Shown: positions 1-7,909 of the stretch, in pieces
How positions within the stretch are numbered: position 1 is the first letter of the stretch
How the letters are laid out: the number at the start of each line of letters is the position of its first letter
Assembly (NCBI RefSeq): GCF_003675855.1
Contig: NZ_RCIH01000001.1
Coordinates: 372,001-436,000, forward strand
Length of the DNA stretch: 64,000 nucleotides
Source of the DNA: Halostella salina
Lineage (GTDB): Archaea > Halobacteriota > Halobacteria > Halobacteriales > Natronoarchaeaceae
Reading direction: 5' to 3'
Program-made: the position numbers and the translations under genes
The notes under the pieces: generated by a model
Seen by the model: only the letters and a program-made list of their open reading frames with translations
Database searches by the model: none
What the model was told of the DNA's origin: nothing

Positions 1-110
1 CGGACGGCGAGTCGGGTCGCCGCTGTCCCCACTGCGGCGCGCGAAACGACCCGGACCAGACGTACACGTACTGCCACCGCTGCGTGCAGCGCCTCGGCAT
101 GACGCCGTAG
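1..110 (+). CDS. C-terminal end of a zinc-ribbon protein (partial)
   Basis: The reading frame that enters from the left edge (first full codon at base 3) ends in TAG at 108-110. Its last 35 residues contain CPHCGA followed by CHRC, a four-cysteine zinc ribbon with 15-16 residues between the knuckles, and the protein ends nine residues after the last Cys. C-terminal ribbons of this kind are common on small haloarchaeal membrane or regulatory proteins. The rest of the gene is outside the window, so no function is proposed. Confidence 0.7.
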   Translation, partial: DGESGRRCPHCGARNDPDQTYTYCHRCVQRLGMTP

Positions 111-186
111 CCGATCCCGCCGCCGAACGGGGTCGCCCCGCCGCGGTCGCGGGTCGCTTTTCACCGACGCGTACCTATCCGACGCC

Positions 187-903
187 ATGCCAAACGCGGT
201 CGCGATCAACGTCGGCGCGAACACGACGCTCCCGGGGTTCCGCGGGCCGGTATTCCCGGACGGCTCCTTCGAGTACATCCCGATCCCGGAACGCGAACCG
301 GCCGCCGAACCGCTGCCGACGTACGCCGACCTGAACCTGTCGACCGACGTGCCCGCCGACGTGCGCGATACCGCGGTCCACCTCGACCCCGAGTTCGCCG
401 AGTACCCCGAGTGCGAGGCGTACACGTACGGCGACGAGCACGCCGTCAAGGCCGGCCCGCTCTCCGACCTCTCCGCCGGCGACTACGCGCTGTTCTACGC
501 GACGCTGTCGACCGCCGGCGACCCTGCCGACTGGATGGCTCCGGAGTGGGGCGCGTACCTGATCGGCGCATTCCGCCTCGACCGCGACCCCGTCACCGAC
601 TACGCGGCGCTCGGAAGCGACGAGCGCCCACGATTCGCCAACAACGCCCACGTCAAGCGCGAGACGGTCGACGCCGCGGTGCTCCTGTCGGGCGACCCCG
701 ACGAATCGCGCCTGCTCGACCGCGCGGTACCGCTGTCGAGCCGAACCGCGGGTGCCGACCCGAACCGGCTCGTCACCGACCTCTCCGCGGACTCCGGCAA
801 GGGACCGTGGTGGCGGCGACCGCTCCGGTTCGACGCGACGGCGACCGCGGAACTGCTCGACGTGGTCGACTCCGGGACGGTCGACCGCTGTTTCGCCGAC
901 TGA
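187..903 (+). CDS. Nmad3-like protein (nucleotide modification associated domain 3)
   Basis: A 238-residue protein. It opens with an alpha/beta start (AVAINVGANTTLPGF) followed by GPVFPDGSFEYIPIPE, the pattern I recognise from the Nmad3 family. That family was predicted from phage and bacterial gene neighbourhoods to take part in making or handling modified bases in DNA. The whole chain looks like a single domain with no transmembrane or signal segment. No methylase, glycosyltransferase or other modification gene lies next to it, so the role in this cell is inference only. The ATG at 187 is the first in frame. The downstream GH3 gene converges on it with about 30 bp between the stops. Confidence 0.6.
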   Translation: MPNAVAINVGANTTLPGFRGPVFPDGSFEYIPIPEREPAAEPLPTYADLNLSTDVPADVRDTAVHLDPEFAEYPECEAYTYGDEHAVKAGPLSDLSAGDYALFYATLSTAGDPADWMAPEWGAYLIGAFRLDRDPVTDYAALGSDERPRFANNAHVKRETVDAAVLLSGDPDESRLLDRAVPLSSRTAGADPNRLVTDLSADSGKGPWWRRPLRFDATATAELLDVVDSGTVDRCFAD

Positions 904-931
904 CGCGGCGTCGGTCCGGGCGTCCGCCCGG

Positions 932-3070
932 TCAGTCCAGCGTCACCGACGCCGTCCCGCGGATGTCCCGGGAGGAGCGCCCCGCTGCGACCGTGTACGG
1001 TCCCGCCGGCGTCGTCCAGCCGGACCCCTCCTCGTAGTAGGCGAAGGCGTCGGGATGGAGGTCGACCGCCACCGTCGTACGCTCGCCCGGATCCAGCCGG
1101 ACCTTCTCGAACCCCGCGAGTTCGCGCTCCGGGCGGGAGACGGCCGGGTCGTCCTCGCCGACGTACGCCTGTACGACCTCCGTTCCCGCGCGCTCGGCGA
1201 CGTTCTCGACGGGGACCCGGAGCGTCACCTCGTCGCCGTTCCGTTCGACGGTCGGCGCGCCGTACTCGAACGCCGCGTACGACTCGCCGTGGCCGAACGG
1301 GAACGTCGGCTCGGTCCCCTCGCGGTCGAGGTAGCGGTAGCCGACGAACACGCCCTCGGCGTACTCCACGGCGTCGTCGCCCGGGAACGCGCCCGGTTCG
1401 GCCGTGGGGTACTGCTCCTCGGGTGCGAACGTGACCGGGAGGCGGCCGCCGGGGTCGGCGTCGCCGTACAGCACGGCCGCGAGCGCCTCGCCCTCGGCCT
1501 GCCCCGCGTACCACGCCCCGACGACGGCGTCGACGCGGTCCAGCCACGGCAGTTCGACCGGCCCGCCGCTCCGCACGACGACGACGGTCCGCTCGGCGGC
1601 CTCGGCGACGGCGGCGACGAGTTCGTCCTGCCGGCCGGGGAGGCGCAGGTCCTCGCGGTCCTTCCCCTCCGTCGTGTCGTCCTGCACGACGACGACCGCG
1701 CAGTCGGCGTCCGCGGCCGCCGCGACGGCCGCGTCGAAGTCGGCCGGCGGGGCGTCGTCGTCTTCGTCGTCTGCCCCCTCCTCCTCGCCGAACCCGGGGA
1801 TGTCGTCGAACAGCGACGACTCGGGGATCCGGTCGACCCCGCGTTCGAACGCGCAGTCGGCGGCGCGCTCGCGCAGCCCCTCGACCGGGCTGGTCTGCAC
1901 GAACGGCGTCACCTCGGAGGAGCCGCCCCCGCCCAGTTTCGCCTCGTCGGCGTTCGGCCCGACGACGGCCAGTTCGGCGTCGTCGGCCAGCGGGAGCGCG
2001 CCGTCGTTCCGCAGGAGCACGGTCCCCTCGACAGCGATCCGGCGGGCCAGATCGCGGTGCTCGGGCGCGTCGAGCCCGTCGTCGGTCTCCGCGTCGCTCC
2101 CGCCGTCACGGTCGAACACGCCGAACCGCTCCATCGTCCCGAGGATCCGGCGGACCTTCGCGTCGACGACGGACTCGTCGACCGCGCCGGACTCGACGGC
2201 CTCGCGGAGCGGGTCGGCGAAGAACTTCGTGTCCTGCATGTCCGCGACGGTGTCCGGGAACTCCATCTCGTCCGGGTCGAGCCCCTCCGGCAGCGCCCCG
2301 TCGGGCACCATCTCGGCGAACGTCACGCCGGGCATCTCCAGGTCGAGCCCCGCTTCTGCCGCCGGGACCGTGCTCTCGGTGCCGTACCAGTCGGACATGA
2401 CGATCCCGTCGAAGCCGAACTCCCCGCGCAACACGTCGCCGAGCAGGTGCGGGTGCTCGCTCGCGTACGTCCCGTTGATCCGGTTGTACGCGGTCATCAC
2501 CGCGCCGGCGTCGCCCTCCTCGACGGCCGCGCGGAAGGCGGGGAGATATATCTCCCGCAGCGCGCGCTCGCTCACCTCGGCGTCGACCGCGTAGCGGTTC
2601 GTCTCCTGGTTGTTGGCGGCGTAATGCTTGACCGTCGCGGCCACGCCCTCGGACTGCACGCCCTCGACCGTCCCGACCGCCAGACGGGCCGCGAGCTGTG
2701 GGTCCTCGCCGTAGTACTCGAAGTTCCGCCCGCACTGAGGGGCACGCGCGATGTTCACGCCCGGGCCGAGCAGCACGTCCTGGCCGTACGCCCGCGCCTC
2801 GCGGCCCATCGCCGCGCCCTGCTCCCGGGCCAGCGACGGGCCCCACGTCGCCGCCAGCGCGATGGAGGCGGGGAACGCGGTCGCCCGGCCCGCCTCGACG
2901 CGGACGCCGAGCGGCCCGTCGACCAGCCGGAGCGCCGGGACATCGAGCCGCTCGACCGGCGGGACGTACCCCGTCGCCTGCCCTTCCGGGTCCACGTCGC
3001 CGTGAACGAGGTCGATCTTCTCGGCCAGCGTCAGGTCGGCGACCAGCGACTCGACGCGCTCGCTCGTCAT
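932..3070 (-). CDS. Glycoside hydrolase family 3 beta-glucosidase
   Basis: 712 residues, the usual length of a three-domain GH3 enzyme, which removes terminal beta-D-glucosyl (or xylosyl) units from oligosaccharides. The N-terminal barrel carries VKHYAANNQETNR and the catalytic nucleophile in IVMSDWYG (Asp227). An alpha/beta sandwich domain follows (EGTVLLRNDGALPL, residues about 345 on), then a fibronectin III-like C-terminal domain (VENVAERAGTEVVQAYV). No signal peptide is visible, so it probably acts in the cytoplasm. The ATG at 3070 is chosen because homology begins at once and a TATA-like box (tattat read on the minus strand) lies about 50 bp upstream. The frame stays open much further upstream only as antisense to the ROK gene. 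The ROK kinase gene directly upstream suggests that released glucose is phosphorylated. Confidence 0.9.
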   Translation of the reverse strand: MTSERVESLVADLTLAEKIDLVHGDVDPEGQATGYVPPVERLDVPALRLVDGPLGVRVEAGRATAFPASIALAATWGPSLAREQGAAMGREARAYGQDVLLGPGVNIARAPQCGRNFEYYGEDPQLAARLAVGTVEGVQSEGVAATVKHYAANNQETNRYAVDAEVSERALREIYLPAFRAAVEEGDAGAVMTAYNRINGTYASEHPHLLGDVLRGEFGFDGIVMSDWYGTESTVPAAEAGLDLEMPGVTFAEMVPDGALPEGLDPDEMEFPDTVADMQDTKFFADPLREAVESGAVDESVVDAKVRRILGTMERFGVFDRDGGSDAETDDGLDAPEHRDLARRIAVEGTVLLRNDGALPLADDAELAVVGPNADEAKLGGGGSSEVTPFVQTSPVEGLRERAADCAFERGVDRIPESSLFDDIPGFGEEEGADDEDDDAPPADFDAAVAAAADADCAVVVVQDDTTEGKDREDLRLPGRQDELVAAVAEAAERTVVVVRSGGPVELPWLDRVDAVVGAWYAGQAEGEALAAVLYGDADPGGRLPVTFAPEEQYPTAEPGAFPGDDAVEYAEGVFVGYRYLDREGTEPTFPFGHGESYAAFEYGAPTVERNGDEVTLRVPVENVAERAGTEVVQAYVGEDDPAVSRPERELAGFEKVRLDPGERTTVAVDLHPDAFAYYEEGSGWTTPAGPYTVAAGRSSRDIRGTASVTLD

Positions 3071-3171
3071 CGTCGCCTCCGTGTTCGGGTCATGTCCGGG
3101 CGGTACGGCCCGGTCTGGGATAATACGTCCAGTTTCCGTACGACTTGCCGGGAGGGCGGCCCCCGCGGCCG

Positions 3172-4074
3172 TCAGGCCACGTCCCGTGCCGCCTCCGCTG
3201 CTCCGTGGAGTTCGAGGCTGGCGTCCTGCGACGCCACCGTCACCTCTGGCGCGCCGGTGACGCAGTAGTCGTCGAGGTCGACCCGCTCGACGGCGTGCAC
3301 GTCGTCGTCGTACGTGAGGAACTCGGGGTGGTTCGCCGCGACGCCGCCCCCGACGACGACGCGGTCGAGCGCGAACAGGTCGGTGACCGTCCCGATCCCG
3401 GCGGCGTTGATCCGCTTGAGCCGGGTGTAGTAGTCGCGGGCCACCGGGTCGCCGTCGTCGACGGCCCGGAAGAACGCGGCGGCGTCCTCCTCGCCCGTCA
3501 GGGCGGTGTCCCGGTCCTCCGTACTGAGCCACTCGGCGACGCGCTCGGGGATCCGGTCGCCGGCGGCGTACCCTTCCCACGGGTTCCGGACGCCGTCGTG
3601 GACGACGTGGCCGTCCCAGCCGAGGTTGACGAACCCGCCCTCCGCGCCCCGGATCAGCCGACCGCGGTGGAGGACGCCCAGCCCGATACCGGTGCTTATC
3701 GTGAGGTACGCGCCGTTCTCGTCGTCGCCCACGTCGCCTCGCGCCCGCAACCCCAGCGCGCTCGCGTCGCCGTCGTTCTCGGCCGCCAGCGGGGCGTCCA
3801 GCCGGTCCGCGACCGGCCGCAGGTCCCAGCCGTCGCCGTCCCAGTTCGACGCGGCGTCGATCACGGTGCGGTCGTCCCGGAGGATCCCCGCCACGGCGAC
3901 GCCGACGGCGTCGACGGGCCGGTCGAACTCGGTCGCGAGCAGGTCGGCCAGTTCCGCCGGCGATCCCACGTCGTCGGTCGGCCGTCGCCACGGTTCACCC
4001 AGCAGTCCCGTCGCGTCGGCCGCCACTCCCCGGATCCACGTGCCGCCGACGTCGACCGCCGCCACTCTGGTCAT
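3172..4074 (-). CDS. ROK family sugar kinase (probable glucokinase)
   Basis: 300 residues. The N-terminus VAAVDVGGTWIRG is the ATP phosphate-binding loop of ROK (repressor, ORF, kinase) proteins. Further landmarks are AAENDGDASALG and the glycine-rich ISTGIGLGVLHRGR (phosphate 2/adenosine region). There is no N-terminal HTH, so it is a kinase and not a ROK repressor. The usual zinc-binding Cys cluster of bacterial ROK kinases is not evident; the corresponding stretch reads GHVVHDGVRNPWEGYAAG. It is transcribed toward the GH3 gene with a 101 bp gap. The likely reaction is ATP-dependent phosphorylation of glucose or a related hexose; the substrate is inferred from this context. Confidence 0.8.
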   Translation of the reverse strand: MTRVAAVDVGGTWIRGVAADATGLLGEPWRRPTDDVGSPAELADLLATEFDRPVDAVGVAVAGILRDDRTVIDAASNWDGDGWDLRPVADRLDAPLAAENDGDASALGLRARGDVGDDENGAYLTISTGIGLGVLHRGRLIRGAEGGFVNLGWDGHVVHDGVRNPWEGYAAGDRIPERVAEWLSTEDRDTALTGEEDAAAFFRAVDDGDPVARDYYTRLKRINAAGIGTVTDLFALDRVVVGGGVAANHPEFLTYDDDVHAVERVDLDDYCVTGAPEVTVASQDASLELHGAAEAARDVA

Positions 4075-4172
4075 ACGGGTCGACGGATACGACAGTTAGT
4101 AAAATCACCGCGTCGACTCGTCCGGTCCCCGCATAGCGCAGAAACGACTCTCACGTGTTGTTCGCGGCAAAA

Positions 4173-4469
4173 TGCGCCGGCCGGGATTCCCGCGAGCGGA
4201 GCGAGCGGGAAGTCGGGCGGCAAACGACCGCAGGGAGTGCGCCGGCCGGGAATTGAACTGGGCGAGACGTTCCGGGCGTGCGGCGCTTCGCGCCGGTCCG
4301 GGGCTGCGACTCGCTTGCTCAATTCCCGCGGGCGATTTCACTGCTCACTGTCGTTCGCAGGAAATGCGCCGGCCGGGAATTGAACCCGATGGCGAGACTC
4401 GCTCCGCTCGTCTCGCGTGATTCAATTCCCGCGAACGCATTCGCTCCTCGCGTCCGCTCGTCGCAGAAA
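4173..4469 (-). repeat. Array of three diverged copies of the tRNA-Gly 3' end, each with a hairpin
   Basis: Directly downstream of tRNA-Gly lie three further copies of its last ~18-23 bases (plus-strand reading tgcgccggccgggaattgaa) at 4173, 4238 and 4365; the tRNA's own copy starts at 4470. Spacings are 65, 127 and 105 bp. In the two longer units the copied tail also forms a hairpin arm with a distant inverted copy: 4247-4256 with 4319-4328 (10 bp) and 4374-4384 with 4421-4431 (11 bp). Each of these encloses a second perfect stem (4281-4286/4290-4295 and 4392-4398/4410-4416). The first unit has a TTCCCGC/GCGGGAA stem. No complete tRNA and no integrase gene is present. Confidence 0.85.
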
Positions 4470-4540
4470 TGCGCCGGCCGGGAATTGAACCCGGGCTATG
4501 AGCTTGGGAAGCTCATGTCCTACCACTAGACCACCGGCGC
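4470..4540 (-). tRNA. tRNA-Gly (anticodon CCC)
   Basis: Read on the minus strand, the 71 bases fold into a full cloverleaf. The acceptor GCGCCGG pairs with CCGGCGC and is followed by discriminator A. The D stem is GTCT/GGAC, the anticodon stem TGAGC/GCTCA with loop TTCCCAA (anticodon CCC), and the T stem CCGGG/CCCGG with loop TTCAATT. There is no intron. Part of its 5' acceptor end (ccaccggcgc) recurs once upstream at about 4659-4668, and its 3' end recurs three times downstream. Confidence 0.95.
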
Positions 4541-4834
4541 TCGTTCGTTTCATTCACTCACGCCGTGCATCGACGGACGTAGTCCGTCTCAACACCGACG
4601 CGCTCGTTCACGCCGTTCACTCGCGCGCCGAGGCTCGCAAATCCTGCGGATTTGCTCACCACCGGCGCACGTCACACCCGTAACGGGTGTTTGGCGCTTA
4701 CCCCAACTTCCCTATCGCCACACTTGAACGTAGCGCTTCGATCCGACCCGTCAGCCACCGCGGGCGGGTGGTCGTTCGTCCACTTCTGGCGCGTGACAGG
4801 TGCCTATTAGGGCCGCCGTCCCCTACGGACGCCC
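4541..4834. other. Non-coding spacer between tRNA-Gly and nadE
   Basis: No convincing gene. It holds a second copy of the tRNA 5' acceptor sequence (about 4659-4668), a 17-base palindrome acacccgtaacgggtgt at 4674-4690, and a short inverted motif around gacggacgtagtccgtc (4572-4588). Near the right end, ctatta at about 4803-4809 is a TATA-like box about 28 bp before the nadE start, which fits a leaderless nadE transcript. Confidence 0.6.
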
Positions 4835-5632
4835 ATGATCGATCTCCGCTTTTCGGAGTCGGAACTGGAGGCTCGCCGGGAGAACATCACCTCGTTCATC
4901 GCGGACACCGTCGACACAGCGGGGGCCGACGGCGCGGTACTCGGGCTCTCGGGCGGCGTCGACAGTTCGCTGGTCGCCCATCTCACCGTAGAGGCGCTCG
5001 GCGAGGACGCGCTGTACGGGCTCGTCATGCCGGGCACCGTGAGCAGCGACGACAACATGAGCGACGCCGAGCGCGTCGCCGAAAAGCTCGGCATCGACTA
5101 CGACGTGGTCGAGATCGAACCGGTCGTCGACACGCTGCTCGACGCGTACCCCGACGCGGCGGGCGACGAGGTCGCGGTCGGGAACAGCCGAGCGCGGGTC
5201 CGGGCGGTGCTGAACTACCTCGTCGCGAACCACGAGAACCGGCTCGTGCTCGGCACGGGCAACCGGAGCGAGGCGATGGCGGGCTACTTCACGAAGTACG
5301 GCGACCAGGCGGTCGACTGCAACCCCATCGGCAACCTCTACAAGGCGCAGGTGCGCCAGCTCGCCACGGCCGTCGGCGTCCCCGAGGGCATCGTCACGAA
5401 GCCGCCGACCGCGGGGCTGTGGGCGGACCAGACGGACGAGGGCGAGATGGGCGTCGGCTACGACACCCTGGACGCCATCCTCGCGCTCCACATCGAGGGG
5501 CCGCTGTCGGCGGATTCGACCCGGCGCGAGCTGGGCGTCGAGGAGGCGACGATAGAACGCGTCCGAGAGCTGTACCGGCAAAGCGCACACAAGCGGTCGA
5601 TGCCGCCCGCGCCGGACGAGCCTGCGCCGTAA
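4835..5632 (+). CDS. nadE: NAD+ synthetase, ammonia-dependent
   Basis: 265 residues, the size of the single-domain NH3-dependent enzyme. It amidates nicotinate adenine dinucleotide to NAD+ using ATP, the last step of NAD synthesis. The ATP-PPase loop is LSGGVDSS at residues 38-45. Other family blocks are GLVMPGTVSSDDNMSDA, VLGTGNRSEAMAGYFTKYGD, and the P2 region KPPTAGLWADQTDEGEMGVGYDTLD cut across residues about 190-215. There is no glutaminase domain. It is a single gene with its own TATA-like box; its 3' end converges on the next gene. Confidence 0.95.
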   Translation: MIDLRFSESELEARRENITSFIADTVDTAGADGAVLGLSGGVDSSLVAHLTVEALGEDALYGLVMPGTVSSDDNMSDAERVAEKLGIDYDVVEIEPVVDTLLDAYPDAAGDEVAVGNSRARVRAVLNYLVANHENRLVLGTGNRSEAMAGYFTKYGDQAVDCNPIGNLYKAQVRQLATAVGVPEGIVTKPPTAGLWADQTDEGEMGVGYDTLDAILALHIEGPLSADSTRRELGVEEATIERVRELYRQSAHKRSMPPAPDEPAP

Positions 5633-5669
5633 TAGGACTTCACTCCGTCCGGGTCGGCGTCGTCCAGCG

Positions 5670-6272
5670 CTACGACGTGGTGACGATCACTCGCACCTGA
5701 TCGCCGCGCTGGAGGACGTACTGTGCAGGGTCGACCGACTCCCCGTTGACCGTGATCGTGACGTTCGTACCGTCGTCGCCGTCCTCGTAGGTTGTGCCGT
5801 CGAAGGTCACCGAGTCCTCGGTCACCTCGATGCCGAGCGTGGCGAGGCCGTACTCCAGACTCACGTCCTGTCCGTGAACGTGCCAGCGGCTTCCGTCGCC
5901 GCCCTCGTAGTGGAAGTAGTCGTCCTGTAGCTGATACTGGTCCTGACTAAAATCGAGCGTCTGGCCGTCGATCGTGACGTTCATCGTCCCGTGGTAGTGG
6001 ACGCTCCGCAGGTCGTGGGGCGTTATCTCCGCGTCGGCGCTCGGACCGCTCCCGCCCGCGAGCAGGACGTACGCGAGCGCGCCGGCGATCAGCACGCCGA
6101 CGACCCCCGCGCCGACCACCGCCATCGTCGGGATCCCGCCGTCGCCGTCGTCGAGGTCGTCGACCCGCCGCCGTTCGATGCGGGTCAGTTCGTCGGGGTG
6201 CTCGTCGCGGAGGTGTCGGAGGTAGGCGTCCTCCTCGTCGAACGACGCCCCGCAGTGGTCGCACTCGTCCAT
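5670..6272 (-). CDS. C2H2-type zinc finger membrane protein
   Basis: About 200 residues from the ATG at 6272; the frame is open further upstream but only as antisense to the next gene. The N-terminus has one classical finger, Cys4, Cys7, His20, His25 (CDHC then HLRDEH). A short charged stretch and one hydrophobic segment follow (residues about 50-70, MAVVGAGVVGVLIAGALAY). The rest is about 130 residues, presumably on the other side of the membrane, rich in beta-strand-like sequence and His/Tyr. Haloarchaeal membrane-anchored zinc fingers of this design are known only as hypothetical proteins. The extracytoplasmic domain is not recognised. Confidence 0.75.
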   Translation of the reverse strand: MDECDHCGASFDEEDAYLRHLRDEHPDELTRIERRRVDDLDDGDGGIPTMAVVGAGVVGVLIAGALAYVLLAGGSGPSADAEITPHDLRSVHYHGTMNVTIDGQTLDFSQDQYQLQDDYFHYEGGDGSRWHVHGQDVSLEYGLATLGIEVTEDSVTFDGTTYEDGDDGTNVTITVNGESVDPAQYVLQRGDQVRVIVTTS

Positions 6273-6297
6273 GGTTTCCGTCAGGGACAACGCGCAC

Positions 6298-6984
6298 CTA
6301 ACCCTTGCGACTCCGGCGGTTCGAGGCGAGGTCGGCGAAGGCGGCGACCTCGCGCTCCTCGCGCGTCCCGGTGTCGGCGTCGTCGCGCAGACGCTCTTTG
6401 ACGGCCGCGAGCGCGGCCGGGTCGTTGCCCGCAACCTCCTCGGCGACCGCCAGCGGCTCCTCGACGACGCGCGACACCAGCCCCATCTCCCGCGCTTCGG
6501 CGGCGTCGACGACCCGCCCGGAGAGCGCCAGGTCCATCGCCTCGCCCTCGTCGACGATTCGGGGGAGGCGAACGGTCCCGCCCCACGCGCCGAACAGGCC
6601 GAACTCGACGCCAGGCTCGGCGAACGTCGCCGCTGGCGTCGCCACCCGGAGGTCGCAGGCCAGCGCCAGCTCCATCCCGCCGCCCCGGGCCGCCCCGTCG
6701 ACCCCCGCCACGACGACGCTGTCGCTCTCCGCGATCGCGGTCGCGGTCCGCTGGCCGCGCCGTGCCAGCGCCGCCGCCCCGTCGCCGTCCAGCTCATCGA
6801 CCACGTTCAGGTCCGCCCCGGCGCAGAACGCCTCGCCGGCCCCGCGGAGGGAGACGACGGGCGTCGCGGCGTCGGTGACGGCCGCTCGCAGCTCGTCGAG
6901 GCCGGCCGGCGTGAGGGCGTTGCGCCGCTCCGGACGGGCCAGCGTGACGGTCGTGATCCGGCCGTCCGCAGTCGATTCGATCAT
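6298..6984 (-). CDS. Enoyl-CoA hydratase/isomerase family protein
   Basis: 228 residues from the ATG at 6984, slightly shorter than typical crotonases. Family blocks are clear: RPERRNALTPAGLDELRAAV, FCAGADL (oxyanion-hole strand), DGAARGGGMELALACDLR (second oxyanion residue) and AREMGLVSRVV. The two glutamates that act as acid and base in true hydratases (in the PE.. block and about 20 residues later) read Gly (AEPGVEFG) and Asp (EAMDLALSG) here. It is therefore a crotonase-fold CoA enzyme, but hydratase activity is not assured. It is transcribed toward the zinc-finger gene with a 25 bp gap and is divergent from the gene at 7045. Confidence 0.8.
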   Translation of the reverse strand: MIESTADGRITTVTLARPERRNALTPAGLDELRAAVTDAATPVVSLRGAGEAFCAGADLNVVDELDGDGAAALARRGQRTATAIAESDSVVVAGVDGAARGGGMELALACDLRVATPAATFAEPGVEFGLFGAWGGTVRLPRIVDEGEAMDLALSGRVVDAAEAREMGLVSRVVEEPLAVAEEVAGNDPAALAAVKERLRDDADTGTREEREVAAFADLASNRRSRKG

Positions 6985-7044
6985 GCCACCGCGTGGGGGC
7001 TTGTTTCCAAAGGTCTTTGCCCCTGCCACCGCTAGCTCGCAGTG

Positions 7045-7716
7045 ATGGAAGAGGCCGCCATGTGCCGGCGCGCGGCCCGCGATGCCGTTCGGGACATCGG
7101 TCCCGAGCGCCTCCGGACCGTCATCGACGACCTGCTTGCCGACGCCTCGATGCTCCCCGGTGCGCTCGCGCTGCTGAGCGCGCGGGCCGCCGACGAGAGC
7201 GTCGAACTCGACAGCGTCGCCGACCGCGCGGCCGGCGTCCAGCTCATCTACGACGGGCTCCGGCTCACTCGCGAACTCTCGCGCGAGGAACCCTGGGCCG
7301 ACCGCGAGGACCACACCGATCCGAACCTCGACGTGCTCGCCGCCGACGTGCTCGTCGCCCGCGGCTTCTACCTGCTCGCCAGGACCGACGCCGCCGGGAA
7401 AGCCGTCGAGACGGTCCGTGCGTTCGGTCGGGACGAGACGCTCGCCCGCGCTCCCGGGGCGGATACGGTCGCACTCGACGGCTCGCTCGAACGGAACGTG
7501 CTCGAACTGGCGACCACGGCCGGCACGACCGCGGTCGGCATCGCCCCCTCCGCCGCCGCGCTGGACACCGCGGCCGCGCTGTTCGAGAACCGCGAGCCGC
7601 CGCTCCCGCCGGCCGCGGACGCGCTACCGGACTCCCCCGGCGACCTCGGTATCGGTGCGAACGCGACCGAGGGTGGCGGCTCCGACGGCGTCCCACAGTC
7701 GGCCTCGGATCGCTGA
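7045..7716 (+). CDS. Haloarchaeal conserved protein, all-helical, polyprenyl-synthase-like
   Basis: About 223 residues. The ATG at 7045 is preceded by an in-frame GTG at 7042, so the start is uncertain by one codon. The sequence is helical and Ala/Leu-rich, with a stretch (VQLIYDGLRLTRELS, then DPNLDVLAADVLVARGFYLLART) reminiscent of the helical core of prenyl diphosphate synthases. It lacks the DDxxD metal motifs such enzymes need. I recall related haloarchaeal proteins as an uncharacterised DUF7114-type family; that label is from memory. The C-terminal 40 residues are low-complexity. No function is proposed. Confidence 0.6.
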   Translation: MEEAAMCRRAARDAVRDIGPERLRTVIDDLLADASMLPGALALLSARAADESVELDSVADRAAGVQLIYDGLRLTRELSREEPWADREDHTDPNLDVLAADVLVARGFYLLARTDAAGKAVETVRAFGRDETLARAPGADTVALDGSLERNVLELATTAGTTAVGIAPSAAALDTAAALFENREPPLPPAADALPDSPGDLGIGANATEGGGSDGVPQSASDR

Positions 7717-7777
7717 CGGCGGCGGGACGGATCGAAACGCCTAAAGATAAACCCGGACAAGGGAGGGACGCGAACGC

Positions 7778-7849
7778 GCCTGGGTAGCTTAGCGGTAAAG
7801 CGCGTCCTTGGTAAGGACGAGAGCCCGGGTTCAAATCCCGGCCTAGGCT
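7778..7849 (+). tRNA. tRNA-Thr (anticodon GGT)
   Basis: A 72-base cloverleaf without intron. The acceptor GCCTGGG pairs with CCTAGGC (one G-T pair) and the discriminator is T. The D stem is GCTT/AAGC, the anticodon stem CGTCC/GGACG with loop TTGGTAA (anticodon GGT, Thr), the variable loop AGAGC, and the T stem CCGGG/CCCGG with loop TTCAAAT. Unlike tRNA-Gly at 4470, it has no tail copies downstream. Confidence 0.95.
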
Positions 7850-7909
7850 TTCCGCGTTCACCTCGATGCTTCCTCGCGGTCCCGTTCGACACACCCCGCT
7901 GCAGCCGTC

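Noticed and set aside
752-3268. 838-codon plus-strand open frame across the GH3 gene
   Set aside because: High-G+C DNA keeps the antisense frame open; the product has no family pattern, while GH3 motifs are complete on the other strand.
3071-3991. Frame open upstream of the GH3 gene to 3991, giving a 1019-residue product
   Set aside because: The extension is antisense to the ROK kinase, is Arg/Gly-rich without homology, and the GH3 family start is at 3070.
4071-4529. Several 78-83 codon frames on both strands around the tRNA tail copies
   Set aside because: They run through the tRNA and its repeats, start in repeats and show no protein-like pattern.
4173-4540. The repeats near tRNA-Gly as a CRISPR array
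   Set aside because: Irregular spacing (65-127 bp), repeats equal to the tRNA tail, diverged units and no cas genes.
4173-4540. Tail copies as attachment sites of an integrated element
   Set aside because: Nothing element-sized lies between any two copies and no integrase is present; kept only as an alternative in the finding.
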